A stretch of 64,000 nt of DNA from an uncultured Oscillospiraceae bacterium (GTDB taxonomy: Bacteria > Bacillota > Clostridia > Oscillospirales > Oscillospiraceae): contig CALWXG010000005.1 of the NCBI GenBank assembly GCA_944385435.1, positions 1-64,000 of the forward strand, read 5' to 3'. How positions within the stretch are numbered: the first letter of the stretch is position 1; each line of letters begins with the position of its first letter. Made by a program: the position numbers and the translations under genes. The notes beneath the pieces were generated by a model that saw nothing but the letters and a program-made list of their open reading frames with translations, was not told the DNA's origin and did not search any database. Below are positions 19,112 through 28,006 of this stretch, piece after piece.

Positions 19112-19879
19112 ATGTCCATTCTGGAAGTCAGTCATCTGAAAAAGATCTACACCACCCGCTTCGGCGGCCAGCAGGTGGAGGCCCTGCGGGACGTGTCCTT
19201 CACCGTGGAGCAGGGGGAGTTCGTGGCCATCATGGGAGAGTCCGGTTCCGGCAAGACCACCCTGCTGAACATCCTGGCCGCCCTGGACCGGCCCACCGCC
19301 GGCACGGTGCTGCTCTCCGGCCGGGATCTGGCCGGCGTGAAGGAGCGGGACATGGCCGCCTTCCGCCGGGACAATCTGGGTTTTGTGTTCCAGGATTTCA
19401 ACCTGCTGGACACCTTCTCCCTCCGGGACAACATTCTGCTGCCCCTGGTGCTGTCCGGGAAAAAGTACCCCGAAATGGAACAGCGCCTGTCTCCTCTGGC
19501 GGACACGCTGGGCATCACACAGCTGCTGGACAAATTCCCCTATGAGGTGTCCGGCGGGCAGAAACAGCGGTGCGCCGTGGCCCGGGCCCTCATCACCCGG
19601 CCGGAGATCGTCCTGGCCGACGAGCCCACCGGCGCCCTGGACTCCCGGGCCGCAGACAGCCTCATGGAGCTGTTCAGCCAGATCAACCGGGCGGGGCAGA
19701 CGGTGCTCATGGTCACCCATTCCACCTCCGCCGCCAGCCACGCTGGCCGGGTGATGTTCATCCGGGACGGGGCGGTGTACCACCAGCTGTACCGGGAGAA
19801 CCGGGGAGACGGGGAGATGTACCGGCTGATCGCCCACACTCTGACCCGGCTGGCCGCCGGAGGTGAGCGGGATGCGTAA
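19112..19879 (+). CDS. BceA-like ABC transporter ATP-binding protein
   Basis: 255 aa. Walker A GESGSGKTT (about 42-50), signature VSGGQKQR (about 148-155), Walker B IVLADEPTGALDS, H-loop VTHS. This is the LolD/MacB/BceA subgroup. Its partner is the FtsX-like permease that overlaps its 3' end. Such pairs in Firmicutes either detoxify antimicrobial peptides (Bce type) or export lipopeptides. No two-component system, usual for Bce modules, is nearby, so the trigger is unknown. TATATT at 19047-19052 may be a -10 without a clear -35. Confidence 0.93.
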   Translation: MSILEVSHLKKIYTTRFGGQQVEALRDVSFTVEQGEFVAIMGESGSGKTTLLNILAALDRPTAGTVLLSGRDLAGVKERDMAAFRRDNLGFVFQDFNLLDTFSLRDNILLPLVLSGKKYPEMEQRLSPLADTLGITQLLDKFPYEVSGGQKQRCAVARALITRPEIVLADEPTGALDSRAADSLMELFSQINRAGQTVLMVTHSTSAASHAGRVMFIRDGAVYHQLYRENRGDGEMYRLIAHTLTRLAAGGERDA

Positions 19880-21941
19880 CGCCCTCTACCCCAGGCTGGC
19901 GGCCCAGAATCTGAAGCAGAACCGCCAGTTCTACGTCCCTTATCTGCTGGCCCTGGTGGGCCTGGCCGCCGCCTTCTACGTCATGTCCGCCCTGGTCTTC
20001 GACCCCGGCGTCCACCAGCTGCGGGGCGCGGAATATGTCCAGGTGATGATGGGTCTGGGCATGTTCATCGCCGGCATCTTCTCCGCCATTCTGGTGCTGT
20101 ACATCAACAGTTTCCTCATGAAGCAGCGGAAAAAGGAGCTGGGTCTGTACAACATTCTGGGCATGGGAAAAAGCAATCTGGCCCTGCTCCAGTGCTGGGA
20201 GAGCCTGTACACCGCCCTCATCGGCATCGTGGGCGGCATCGCCTGCGGGGTGATTCTCCACGCCGCCGCCACCGTCCTGCTCACCCGGCTGCTGCGCTTT
20301 GCCATCCCCTTCTCCCTGGGGCTGTCCCTGCCTGCCGTGGCCCTCACCGCCGTCCTCTTCGGCGCGCTGCTGGTGCTGGCCCTGGTCATCAACCTGGGCC
20401 GGGTGTCCCTGGTCAGCCCCATCCAGCTGCTCCGGGGCGGCCAGGTGGGGGAGAAGGAGCCCAAAACCCGCTGGCTGCTGGCCGTGCTGGGCATCCTATG
20501 CCTGGGAGCGGGGTATGCCATCGCCATCACCACCGCTGACCCCATGAGCGCCATCGTCCTGTACTTCCTGGCGGTGCTGCTGGTCATCGTGGGCACCTAC
20601 TGCCTGTTCACCGCCGGCTCCATCGCCCTGCTGAAGCTGCTGCGGAAGAACAAGGGCTTCTACTACCAGACCGGCCACTTCATCGGCGTGTCCGGCATGC
20701 TCTACCGCATGAAGCGCAACGCCGTGGGTCTGGCCAATATCTGCATCCTGTCCACCATGGTGATGGTGATGATCTCGGGCACCCTGTCCCTGTATCTGGG
20801 CACCGGGGACATCATCGCCGCCCAGTATCCCGCCGACTTCCAGATCGAGGTGCGCTATTCCCCGGATGTGGCGGCCGCCAACGGCGAGGAGCCCTTTGAC
20901 GGCCAGGCCATGGACGAGCTGGCCCGGCAGTTCCTGGACAGCCAGGGCATCCCGGTGGAGGACGCCCGGTCCGTCATCTATCTGCGCCTCACCGCCCTGG
21001 CCAACACCGCCACCCGGCGCATGGAGATCGGCGGCAATGCCGACCGCACCACCGGGCGCACCCTCTATCTGCTCACCCGGGACAGCTACACGGCCCTCAC
21101 CGGCCAGGCCGCCCCGGAGCTGGGGCCCGGCCAGGCCGCCCTGTGCGGCGCGCTGCCGGAGGAGCTGGGCCAGTCCGTCGTCTTCAAAGCCATCACCATG
21201 GGGGAGAACGGCCCGGAGGAGACCGGCCCCGACCTCACCGTGGAGATCGCCCGCACTCTGGAGCCCATCCCCTTCTTCTCCAGCACCTTCGACACCTTCG
21301 AGGCCGTGGCCCTGGTGCTGCCGGACAACGGGGCGCTGGCCGCCTTCGCCGCCCTGCAAGACGCCGTCTCCGGCATGCCCGCCACCTACTACTATCTGGA
21401 TCTGCTGGACCTGGACTGCACCCGGGAGCAGTCCCTGGCGCTGGAGAACGCCTGGTACGACTACAACCTGGGGGAGTCCGCCTATGAGGACACCGGTTAC
21501 TTCGACTACCTGTCCGTGTCCACCCGGGCCCGGATGGAGGTGGACGGCTACGGAATGGCCGGAGGCTTCCTCTTCCTGGGCATCCTGCTGGGCATTGTCT
21601 TTCTTCTGGCCACGGTGCTCATCATCTACTACAAGCAGGTGTCCGAGGGGTATGAGGACCAGGGCCGCTTTGAGATCATGCGCAAGGTGGGCCTAGACGA
21701 GGGGCAGGTGCGCGCCTCCATCCGCAGCCAGGTGCTCACCGTGTTCTCCCTGCCCATCCTGGCGGCGGCCGTCCACATCCTCTTCGACTTCAACTTAGTG
21801 GTGCAGCTGCTCACCCTGTTCTCCGTCCGGGGCGTCTTCACCACGGCGGTGTGTACCGCCGGCACCCTGCTGGTATTCTGCCTGGTGTACGGCGTGGTCT
21901 ATCTGCTCACCGCCCGGACCTACTACAAAATCGTCCGATAA
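19872..21941 (+). CDS. BceB-like FtsX-family ABC permease
   Basis: 689 aa from ATG 19872, which has GGAGGTGA 6 bases upstream; an in-frame GTG at 19863 is an alternative. It overlaps the ATPase gene by 8 bases. About ten membrane helices: one near 20-38, a first FtsX block at about 55-200, a pair near 220-260, a helix near 290, and the final three at about 560-690. A large extracellular domain (about 315-550) lies between, the hallmark of BceB-type permeases that bind peptide antibiotics or their lipid targets. Substrate unknown. Confidence 0.9.
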   Translation: MRNALYPRLAAQNLKQNRQFYVPYLLALVGLAAAFYVMSALVFDPGVHQLRGAEYVQVMMGLGMFIAGIFSAILVLYINSFLMKQRKKELGLYNILGMGKSNLALLQCWESLYTALIGIVGGIACGVILHAAATVLLTRLLRFAIPFSLGLSLPAVALTAVLFGALLVLALVINLGRVSLVSPIQLLRGGQVGEKEPKTRWLLAVLGILCLGAGYAIAITTADPMSAIVLYFLAVLLVIVGTYCLFTAGSIALLKLLRKNKGFYYQTGHFIGVSGMLYRMKRNAVGLANICILSTMVMVMISGTLSLYLGTGDIIAAQYPADFQIEVRYSPDVAAANGEEPFDGQAMDELARQFLDSQGIPVEDARSVIYLRLTALANTATRRMEIGGNADRTTGRTLYLLTRDSYTALTGQAAPELGPGQAALCGALPEELGQSVVFKAITMGENGPEETGPDLTVEIARTLEPIPFFSSTFDTFEAVALVLPDNGALAAFAALQDAVSGMPATYYYLDLLDLDCTREQSLALENAWYDYNLGESAYEDTGYFDYLSVSTRARMEVDGYGMAGGFLFLGILLGIVFLLATVLIIYYKQVSEGYEDQGRFEIMRKVGLDEGQVRASIRSQVLTVFSLPILAAAVHILFDFNLVVQLLTLFSVRGVFTTAVCTAGTLLVFCLVYGVVYLLTARTYYKIVR

Positions 21942-21966
21942 CCTTCTCCCAGGAAAGGAGCATCCC

Positions 21967-22056
21967 ATGAAACGGTTTTTGAAACTCTCCCTTCTGGCCG
22001 CCGTCCTGCTGGCCGGCCTGGCCGGGCTGCGCACCCTGCTGCGCCGGATCCGGTAA
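21967..22056 (+). CDS. 29-aa membrane peptide downstream of the ABC permease
   Basis: A small gene with AAAGGAG 8 bases before its ATG and 25 bases after the permease stop. The peptide is positively charged at both ends (MKRF... and ...LRRIR) around a 17-residue Leu/Ala/Gly hydrophobic stretch, a plausible single membrane helix. No family is recognised. The strong Shine-Dalgarno site and tandem position suggest it belongs to the exporter operon, perhaps as a regulatory subunit or even a secreted substrate. It is followed by a GC-rich hairpin region (22060-22120) without a T-run. Confidence 0.55.
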   Translation: MKRFLKLSLLAAVLLAGLAGLRTLLRRIR

Positions 22057-22361
22057 GCCCTTCCGCCGCCGGGCGGCGGGCGATTCCCGCCTCCCGCCCG
22101 ACGGCAGATCCCGGCTCCGGCCCTGCGGATATGCAAAAGATTTGACAACCCCGCCCCACTGTCCGCCCCTCAGCGACGCACAGCGCCCTTTTTCGCCCCG
22201 GAGCCCCGTTCCCCCTCAATTTCTTTTCTCTTATATATTTCCAGACTTTTCTCTCTTTTTTCGCGCCATCTTTCTGTTTTTCCCGGGATTTATCAAAATT
22301 AAAATTCATTTTTCCCGTTGTTCATTTTTCTCCTCTGACGGTGAAGTTCTTACATTTCCGC
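22057..22361. other. intergenic region before the rny promoter
   Basis: 305 bases without a gene. The first 60 bases are GC-rich with complementary GCCGCCGGGC/GCCCGACGGC-like arms that may end the exporter transcript. The rest is pyrimidine-rich and AT-richer (22190-22330). I see no convincing coding sequence. Confidence 0.5.
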
Positions 22362-22390
22362 TTGACAGAAAAGACACATACCTTTACAAT
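22362..22390 (+). promoter_or_regulatory. strong promoter before the rny leader RNA
   Basis: Near-consensus: -35 TTGACA (22362-22367), 17-nt spacer, -10 TACAAT (22385-22390). Expected start about 22397, giving about 225 nt before the rny ATG. Confidence 0.92.
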
Positions 22391-22396
22391 AGGCGT

Positions 22397-22577
22397 AGAT
22401 AATTTTGAAAGACCGGGCGGTTCTTGCCTGTTTGAGCGGTTGCAGCGTCTCGGACGCGTTTTCATATATTTCAAATTCATCACCAGCTGCTGATATATGA
22501 CACTCAAATACCATGCCCAAGGGCGGGCGGTCTTTTCAATTATCGCGGTGTGCATTGTGCACATCGCGTCTTATTTT
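22397..22577 (+). ncRNA. structured RNA (small RNA or leader) upstream of rny
   Basis: About 180 nt with nested complementary arms. P1: 22405-22415 TTGAAAGACCG with 22528-22539 (one bulge). P2: 22423-22428 with 22522-22527 (two G-U). P3: 22429-22436 TGTTTGAG with 22503-22510 CTCAAATA. Inside P3 are two hairpins: 22445-22449/22453-22457 (GCGTC/GACGC) and 22462-22469/22493-22500 (TCATATAT/ATATATGA). Then comes an 11-bp hairpin 22544-22554/22558-22568 followed by TCTTATTTT, which looks like a terminator. It could be a free RNA of 6S-like size or an attenuated rny leader; no known riboswitch class is recognised. Confidence 0.65.
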
Positions 22578-22621
22578 GCGATTTTATGAAATCCACTGTA
22601 ACAGGAGGTGTGGAACCCGAC

Positions 22622-24178
22622 ATGATGCCCATTTTTTTGGCTGTGATTCTCATGGTCGTCCTGCTGGCCGCCGGCTTGATCATCGGCGCCGTCATTGGTT
22701 ACAACCGGCGCAAGGCCTTTGCCGAGCGGGAGATCGGCTCTGCGGAAGAGGAAGCCCGCCGGGTCATCAACGAGGCCATCAAGAGTGCCGAAAACAAGAA
22801 ACGGGAAGCCACCGTTGAAGCCAAAGAGGAGATCCTCAAGGCCCGCAACGAATTTGAAAAGGAAGTCAAGGACCGCCGCAGCGAACTCCAGCGCCAGGAA
22901 AATCGTCTGAACCAGAAAGAGGAAAACCTGGACCGCAAGACGGAAAACATGGAGCGCAAGGAGGAGACCCTCTCCGCCCGGGCTGCCGAGCTGGAGCAGG
23001 AAAAGGAAGAGATCGAAAAAATCAAGCAGAGCCAGGTGGAAGTGCTGGAGCGGATCTCCGGCCTGACCACAGAGGAGGCCAAACGCTACCTCATCGAGCA
23101 GCTGGAAGACGAGGTAACCCACGAGAAGGCCGTCAAGATCAAGGAGATTCAGGCCCGCTTCAAGGAAGAGGCCGATACCTACGCCCGGGAGCAGATCGCC
23201 CTGGCCATCCAGCGGTGTGCCGCCGACCACGTGTCCGAAGCCACCGTGTCTGTGGTGCCCCTGCCCAACGACGAGATGAAGGGCCGGATCATCGGCCGGG
23301 AAGGCCGCAACATCCGCACTCTGGAGACCCTTACCGGAGTGGATCTGATCATCGACGACACCCCCGAAGCCATCACCGTGTCCTGCTTTGACCCCGTGCG
23401 CCGGGAGATCGCCCGGCTGGCCCTGGAAAAGCTCATCCTGGATGGCCGCATCCATCCCACCCGCATTGAGGAGATGGTGGAGAAGGCCAAACGGGAGGTG
23501 GACGCCACCATCAAGGCCGAGGGCGAGCGGGCCGTGTTCGAGACCAACGTCCACGGCCTGAATCCCGAGCTCATCAAACTGCTGGGCCGTCAGCACTACC
23601 GCACCAGCTACGGCCAGAACGTGCTCAACCACTCCATCGAAGTGTCCCACCTGGCCGGGCTGCTGGCCGCCGAGATCGGCGCCAATGTGACCGAGGCCAA
23701 ACGGGCCGGTCTGCTCCACGACCTGGGCAAGTCCATTGACCACGAGGTGGAGGGCTCCCACGTGCAGATCGGCGTGGAGCTGGCCCGGAAGTACCGGGAG
23801 AGCGAGAGCGTGGTTCACGCCATCGAGGCCCACCACGGAGACGTGGAGCCCCGGACCATCGTGGCCTGCCTGGTCCAGGCGGCCGATGCCATCTCCGCCG
23901 CCCGCCCCGGCGCCCGGAAGGAGAACGTGGAGTACTATATCAAGCGTCTGGAGAAGCTGGAGGAGATCTCCTCCTCCTTCCCCGGTGTGGATAAGGCCTA
24001 CGCCATCCAGGCCGGCCGGGAAGTGCGCATCATGGTCAAGCCGGAGGAGGTGTCCGAGGACCGGATGGTCATCCTGGCCCGGGACATCGCCAAAAAGATC
24101 GAGGATGAACTGGAGTACCCCGGTCAGATCAAGGTCAACCTGATCCGGGAGACCAAAGCCATCGAGTACGCGAAATAA
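22622..24178 (+). CDS. rny: ribonuclease Y
   Basis: 518 aa, normal. A membrane-bound endoribonuclease that initiates mRNA decay in Firmicutes. From the N-terminus: a membrane helix (about 3-24); a long charged coiled coil (about 35-190, rich in Glu/Lys/Arg); a KH domain with [12 protein letters not shown] (about 220-231); an HD domain with the metal-binding HD pair His366-Asp367 in [12 protein letters not shown]. The start is ATG 22622, with AGGAGG 13 bases upstream (slightly long); ATG 22625 is an alternative. It is preceded by a promoter and a structured RNA and ends in a strong terminator. Confidence 0.96.
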   Translation: MMPIFLAVILMVVLLAAGLIIGAVIGYNRRKAFAEREIGSAEEEARRVINEAIKSAENKKREATVEAKEEILKARNEFEKEVKDRRSELQRQENRLNQKEENLDRKTENMERKEETLSARAAELEQEKEEIEKIKQSQVEVLERISGLTTEEAKRYLIEQLEDEVTHEKAVKIKEIQARFKEEADTYAREQIALAIQRCAADHVSEATVSVVPLPNDEMKGRIIGREGRNIRTLETLTGVDLIIDDTPEAITVSCFDPVRREIARLALEKLILDGRIHPTRIEEMVEKAKREVDATIKAEGERAVFETNVHGLNPELIKLLGRQHYRTSYGQNVLNHSIEVSHLAGLLAAEIGANVTEAKRAGLLHDLGKSIDHEVEGSHVQIGVELARKYRESESVVHAIEAHHGDVEPRTIVACLVQAADAISAARPGARKENVEYYIKRLEKLEEISSSFPGVDKAYAIQAGREVRIMVKPEEVSEDRMVILARDIAKKIEDELEYPGQIKVNLIRETKAIEYAK

Positions 24179-24182
24179 GCCC

Positions 24183-24218
24183 AGGGCCGCTGTCTGTTGG
24201 ACGGCGGCCCTGTTTTTT
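24183..24218 (+). terminator. rny terminator
   Basis: AGGGCCGC...GCGGCCCT stem with additional inner pairs, followed by GTTTTTT. Confidence 0.92.
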
Positions 24219-24221
24219 CTG

Positions 24222-24250
24222 TTGCTTTTATCCTACAAACATGCTATGAT
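24222..24250 (+). promoter_or_regulatory. promoter of the DUF2156-GNAT genes
   Basis: -35 TTGCTT (24222-24227), 17-nt spacer, -10 TATGAT (24245-24250). Confidence 0.7.
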
Positions 24251-24312
24251 AATTCCCATCCAAGCCCCAGCCCTGCCGGGGCGCCATTTTTCACAGAAAA
24301 GGATTTGAAATC

Positions 24313-25224
24313 ATGGATACCTTCCGATGCCCGGACCCCGCTGACCGCCAGTGGGCCTTCCCTCTGCTGGCCGCCGAGGGGGACATGGGCTGCGAGTACA
24401 ACTTTGACAACATCTACCTGTGGAGCCGGGCCTATCCCCAGAAGATCGCCCGGCTGGGAGACCGGCTGCTGGTGCAGATTCAGGGCAAGCTGGGCACCTG
24501 TTATCTCTATCCCGCCGGCAGCGGACCGCTGGAGCCCGCCCTGGACCTCCTGCAACAGGACGCTGCCGCCCACGGCGTCCCCCTCACCCTGGTGTGCGTC
24601 ACGGCAGCCCAGCGGCAGGTGCTGGAAGACCAATGTCCCGGCCGGTTCGTCTGGGAGGAGGACCGGGACGGCTGGGACTACCTCTATGACGTAAACCGGC
24701 TGGCTGACCTGTCCGGGAAAAAACTCCACGCCAAGCGCAACCACATCCACCGTTTTGACGAACAGTTCCCGGACTGGATGTTTGAGCCTATCACCCCGGC
24801 CAGCATCCCCGAGTGTCTGGAGCTGGAGCGCTCCTGGTCCGCCCGTCGGGAGGAGACCGAACCGGCGGCGGGGGAGGAAACCCTGTCTGAGGAGACCATC
24901 GCCGTCATCGAGGCGCTGTACCAGATGGAACCCCTGGCTCTGGAGGGCGGGCTGATCCGGGCCGGCGGCAAGCCTGTGGCCTTCTCCCTGGGCAGCCTCA
25001 CCACCCCGGAGTGCTTCGACGTCCACTTTGAAAAGGCGGACGGGGACATCCAGGGGGCCTACGCCGTCATCAATCGGGAGATGGCCCGGATGGTGCGCCA
25101 GCGCCATCCCCAGGTGAAATGGCTCAACCGGGAGGACGATCTGGGGCTGGAGGGCCTGCGAAAAGCCAAGCTCTCCTACTACCCCGATCTTTTGCTGGAG
25201 AAATTCACCGCACGGGAGGGATGA
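24313..25224 (+). CDS. DUF2156 (MprF C-terminal-like) protein
   Basis: 303 aa, soluble. The middle motif LSGKKLHAKRNHIHRF (about 136-151) and the C-terminal PQVKWLNREDDLGLEGLRKAKLSYYP block (about 265-290) are typical of DUF2156 proteins, whose fold is a double GNAT as in the aminoacyl-lipid synthase MprF. Stand-alone forms lack the flippase helices; their acceptor is unknown. It is followed after four bases by a GNAT gene, so the two acyl-transferase-fold proteins are co-expressed. Confidence 0.85.
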   Translation: MDTFRCPDPADRQWAFPLLAAEGDMGCEYNFDNIYLWSRAYPQKIARLGDRLLVQIQGKLGTCYLYPAGSGPLEPALDLLQQDAAAHGVPLTLVCVTAAQRQVLEDQCPGRFVWEEDRDGWDYLYDVNRLADLSGKKLHAKRNHIHRFDEQFPDWMFEPITPASIPECLELERSWSARREETEPAAGEETLSEETIAVIEALYQMEPLALEGGLIRAGGKPVAFSLGSLTTPECFDVHFEKADGDIQGAYAVINREMARMVRQRHPQVKWLNREDDLGLEGLRKAKLSYYPDLLLEKFTAREG

Positions 25225-25228
25225 ACAC

Positions 25229-26059
25229 ATGCTGGAGATGCACCAGGCCCGTCCGGAGGAACTGCCCCAGGCGCAAGCGCTCTGGACCAGGGTCTTTGAG
25301 GATGACGCCCCGCTGCAGCGGGACTTTTATGCCCTCACCGGCCTGACCGGCCCTCTGGTCCTTACGGAAGACGGGCAGGTCCAGGCCATGCTGGCCCTGC
25401 CGGAGGTAACCCTCACCTTTCCTGACGGCTGGAGCGTAAAGGGCGGCTACGTCTACGCCCTGGCCACCCACCCGGAGGTCCGGGGCCGGGGCTGCGCCTG
25501 GCAGCTGCTCAACTACGCCTGCGAGGTGCTGCGCAACCGCCGGGCGGACTGTATCCTCACCGTCCCCGCCCAGCCCTCCCTGTTCTCCTTCTTTGCCCGG
25601 AGCGGCTTCACCCCCGCCTTTTACCAGCGCCGGGTGGAGGCGCGGCCCGTTCCCGCCCCCGCCGCCCCCCTCACCGGGGCACAGTACAATGCCCTGCGGG
25701 AGATGCTGCTGGTGGGCAGGACCCACGTGACCCAGGACCCCGGACAGCTGGAATTCCAGCGCAGTCTGTGCCCCCATCCCGGCAGCGGGCTGTACCGGCT
25801 GGAGCTGCCCCACGGCCCGGGCTGCGCCGCGGTGGAGTGCTGGCCGGGTCAGCCGGTGGTGAAGGAGCTGCTGTGCGACCCCCGGGATGAGTCCCAGGGC
25901 GCGGCGGCTGCCGCCGCCCTGGGCGCCGCACCTGCCCAGGTGCGTCTGCCCGGCGGGCCGGAGGACACCCCCTTCGGCGCCATCCGCTGGCTGTACGGCG
26001 CCGCCCCCTCCCGGTGGAAGAAGGCCCCCGCCGGCTATCTGGGCCTCGCCTTTGACTGA
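25229..26059 (+). CDS. GNAT family N-acetyltransferase
   Basis: 276 aa. The N-terminal half is a GNAT domain: motif A is visible as VYALATHPEVRGRGCAWQLL (about 75-94), the acetyl-CoA pyrophosphate loop being RGRGC. The C-terminal 130 residues are less conserved and may be a second GNAT-like lobe, as in Eis-type or tandem GNATs. It starts four bases after the DUF2156 stop; the site GGAGGGATGA overlaps that stop. Substrate unknown. Confidence 0.85.
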   Translation: MLEMHQARPEELPQAQALWTRVFEDDAPLQRDFYALTGLTGPLVLTEDGQVQAMLALPEVTLTFPDGWSVKGGYVYALATHPEVRGRGCAWQLLNYACEVLRNRRADCILTVPAQPSLFSFFARSGFTPAFYQRRVEARPVPAPAAPLTGAQYNALREMLLVGRTHVTQDPGQLEFQRSLCPHPGSGLYRLELPHGPGCAAVECWPGQPVVKELLCDPRDESQGAAAAAALGAAPAQVRLPGGPEDTPFGAIRWLYGAAPSRWKKAPAGYLGLAFD

Positions 26060-26076
26060 ATATCAGACAAACAATC

Positions 26077-26100
26077 TGCATAAAATTGCATATACATTCA
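26077..26100 (+). promoter_or_regulatory. ArgR-box-like repeats upstream of the amino acid transporter
   Basis: Two overlapping 14-mers, TGCATAAAATTGCA (26077-26090) and TGCATATACATTCA (26087-26100), each differ from the ARG box TGAATAAAAATTCA at about three positions and are one helical turn apart. They lie about 50 bases upstream of the transporter -35. Weak evidence for arginine-responsive control. Confidence 0.3.
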
Positions 26101-26121
26101 TCGTTTGCAGAATGCTTTTCC

Positions 26122-26162
26122 ATAAAATGCAGGAGGATTCCCAAAATCCTCTTGCATTTTAT
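26122..26162. terminator. terminator between the GNAT gene and the amino acid transporter
   Basis: An 18-bp stem (26122-26139 with 26145-26162) with a single G-U pair and a 5-base loop; A-rich left arm and T-rich right arm allow action in both directions. The right arm overlaps the -35 of the next promoter. Confidence 0.88.
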
Positions 26163-26180
26163 TCATTGAGGAAGTATAAT
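26152..26180 (+). promoter_or_regulatory. promoter of the amino acid ABC transporter
   Basis: -35 TTGCAT (26152-26157), 17-nt spacer, -10 TATAAT (26175-26180). RBS AGGAGAT precedes the ATG at 26236. Confidence 0.82.
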
Positions 26181-26235
26181 TACTCCATTCCAGATCATCT
26201 GGTCAATTTGATGTATGGATAGGAGATAGAAGAAA

Positions 26236-27147
26236 ATGAAAACATGGAAGAAACTGCTTGCCATGCTGCTGGCTTTGGGCCTGGTGTGCTCCCTGGCCGC
26301 CTGCGGCAACGGCAATGACACGGAAGAGACTCCCAGCCAGGCCGGTACTGAGTCCACTGCCCCCGCCGACTCTGAGGAGCCCGCCGTCTCTGACGCCGGC
26401 ACCGAGACCGGCGGCTACGGCGACTTTGCCGACGCCCTCATCGAGCCCGGCAAGCTCATCATGTGCACCAACGCCTCCTTCCCGCCCTATGAGATGACCG
26501 ACGACGACAACAATATCATCGGCATCGATCCGGAGATTGCCCAGGCCATCGCCGACAAGCTGGGGCTGGAGCTGGTGATCGACAACATCGACTTTGACGC
26601 CGCCCTGCTCAGCGTGCAGGAGGGCCGGGCCGACGTGATGCTGGCCGGCCTGACCTACCGTGAGGACCGCGACCTGGTCATGGACTTCACCGACAGCTAC
26701 GCCACCGGCGTGCAGGTGATCATCGTCCGGGAGGGCGACACCACCATCGCCGGCACCAACGACGATCTGCAGCTGATGGATGCCGACGGCAATGTGCTGG
26801 AGGACATCCAGATCGGCGTACAGCGGGGCACCACCGGTGAGATCTACTGCCAGGACGCCCACGGCACCGACCATGTGACCTCCCTGGACAACGGCTCCGT
26901 GGCGGTCCAGGCCCTGCTCAACGGCCAGGTGGACTGCGTGGTCATCGACAACGGCCCCGCCCAGGAATATGTGGCCGCCACCCCCGGTCTGGAGATTCTG
27001 GACGGCGCCTACGTGGTGGAGGATTACTGCGCCGCCGTGGACGAGGGCAATGAGGCTCTGCTCTACGCCGTCAACACCGCGCTGAACGAGCTCATTGACG
27101 ACGGCACCGTCCAGGAGATCATGGACAAGTACATCGCCGCCGAATAA
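26236..27147 (+). CDS. amino acid ABC transporter substrate-binding lipoprotein
   Basis: 303 aa. Lipoprotein signal with lipobox LAAC (Cys23), an acidic Ser/Thr/Glu linker (about 25-60), then a type-3 extracellular solute-binding domain: LIMCTNASFPPYEM near 75 and IIGIDPEIAQAIADKLG near 95. The family binds polar amino acids such as glutamine, arginine, histidine or cystine; the ligand cannot be read from sequence. First gene of the transporter operon; a hairpin separates it from the permease, probably to keep its expression higher. Confidence 0.95.
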   Translation: MKTWKKLLAMLLALGLVCSLAACGNGNDTEETPSQAGTESTAPADSEEPAVSDAGTETGGYGDFADALIEPGKLIMCTNASFPPYEMTDDDNNIIGIDPEIAQAIADKLGLELVIDNIDFDAALLSVQEGRADVMLAGLTYREDRDLVMDFTDSYATGVQVIIVREGDTTIAGTNDDLQLMDADGNVLEDIQIGVQRGTTGEIYCQDAHGTDHVTSLDNGSVAVQALLNGQVDCVVIDNGPAQEYVAATPGLEILDGAYVVEDYCAAVDEGNEALLYAVNTALNELIDDGTVQEIMDKYIAAE

Positions 27148-27169
27148 TCCGCATTCGAACATGATTCCC

Positions 27170-27201
27170 GCAAAAGGAGCGGCCTGAGCCGCTCCTTTTG
27201 C
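27170..27201 (+). terminator. intra-operon hairpin between binding protein and permease
   Basis: A perfect 14-bp stem GCAAAAGGAGCGGC (27170-27183) with its complement (27188-27201) and a CTGA loop, with no T-run after it. Such hairpins commonly stabilise the upstream binding-protein mRNA or cause partial termination. Confidence 0.75.
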
Positions 27202-27232
27202 GCCGTCTATTTCAGAAAGGGGGAGATTGCCC

Positions 27233-28006
27233 ATGGATCTGGCCCAAACCGTTGCCCTGTGGCGGGAGCTGATGATGAGCGGGGATGCCACCTGGTGGCA
27301 GGAGTTCTTCGTCCGCTTCTACCAGGCCTTCATTGAAGCGGACCGCTGGCAATCGTACTTAGAGGGCGTCGGCATCACGCTGCTGACCACCGCCCTGGCC
27401 CTGGCCATCGGCGTGGTGCTGGGCGTACTGGTGGCTATGGTGCGCACCGCCCACGACCAACAGCGCATTGGCCGCCGGAAAAACCCGCTGCTGGGCATCG
27501 TCAACTTCATCTTCAAAATCTACGTCACCGTCATCCGGGGCACTCCCATGATGGTGCAGGTCCTGATTATGGGCCTGGTCATCTTCAAGAGCAGCCGCAA
27601 CTTCACCATGGTGGGCGCTCTCACCCTGGGCATCAACTCCGGCGCCTACGTGTCCGAGATCATCCGGGGCGGCCTGATGGCGGTGGACGGCGGTCAGATG
27701 GAGGCGGGGCGCTCCCTGGGCCTGAACTATCTGGACACCATGCGCTTTATTGTGGTCCCCCAGGCCATCAAGGCCATTCTCCCCTCCCTGGGCAATGAGT
27801 TCATCATCCTGCTCAAGGACACCTCTCTGATCTCCATCATCGGCGGACAGGAACTGGTCTACTTCGCCCGCAACATCCTCAACCGCACCTTTGACGCCAT
27901 GTTCCCCCTCATCGGAGCTGCCGTCATCTACCTGATCCTGGTGATCATCTTCACCTGGCTGCTGGGCAAGCTGGAAAGGAGGCTGCGTCAAAGTGATCGA
28001 CGTTGA
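27233..28006 (+). CDS. amino acid ABC transporter permease
   Basis: 257 aa from ATG 27233 (GGGGGAG seven bases upstream; an in-frame TTG six bases earlier is less likely). Five or so membrane helices with the HisMQ-type signature: [16 protein letters not shown] (about 100-115) and the EAA loop [22 protein letters not shown] (about 162-183). An unusually long N-terminal stretch of about 40 residues precedes the first helix. It pairs with the overlapping GlnQ-like ATPase and the binding protein upstream as an importer. Confidence 0.94.
   Translation: MDLAQTVALWRELMMSGDATWWQEFFVRFYQAFIEADRWQSYLEGVGITLLTTALALAIGVVLGVLVAMVRTAHDQQRIGRRKNPLLGIVNFIFKIYVTVIRGTPMMVQVLIMGLVIFKSSRNFTMVGALTLGINSGAYVSEIIRGGLMAVDGGQMEAGRSLGLNYLDTMRFIVVPQAIKAILPSLGNEFIILLKDTSLISIIGGQELVYFARNILNRTFDAMFPLIGAAVIYLILVIIFTWLLGKLERRLRQSDRR

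Noticed and set aside
22603..22620. AGGAGGTGTGGAACCCG before rny as a T-box antiterminator motif
   Set aside because: It is the Shine-Dalgarno region; no specifier stem and no terminator after it, and rny is not an amino acid gene.
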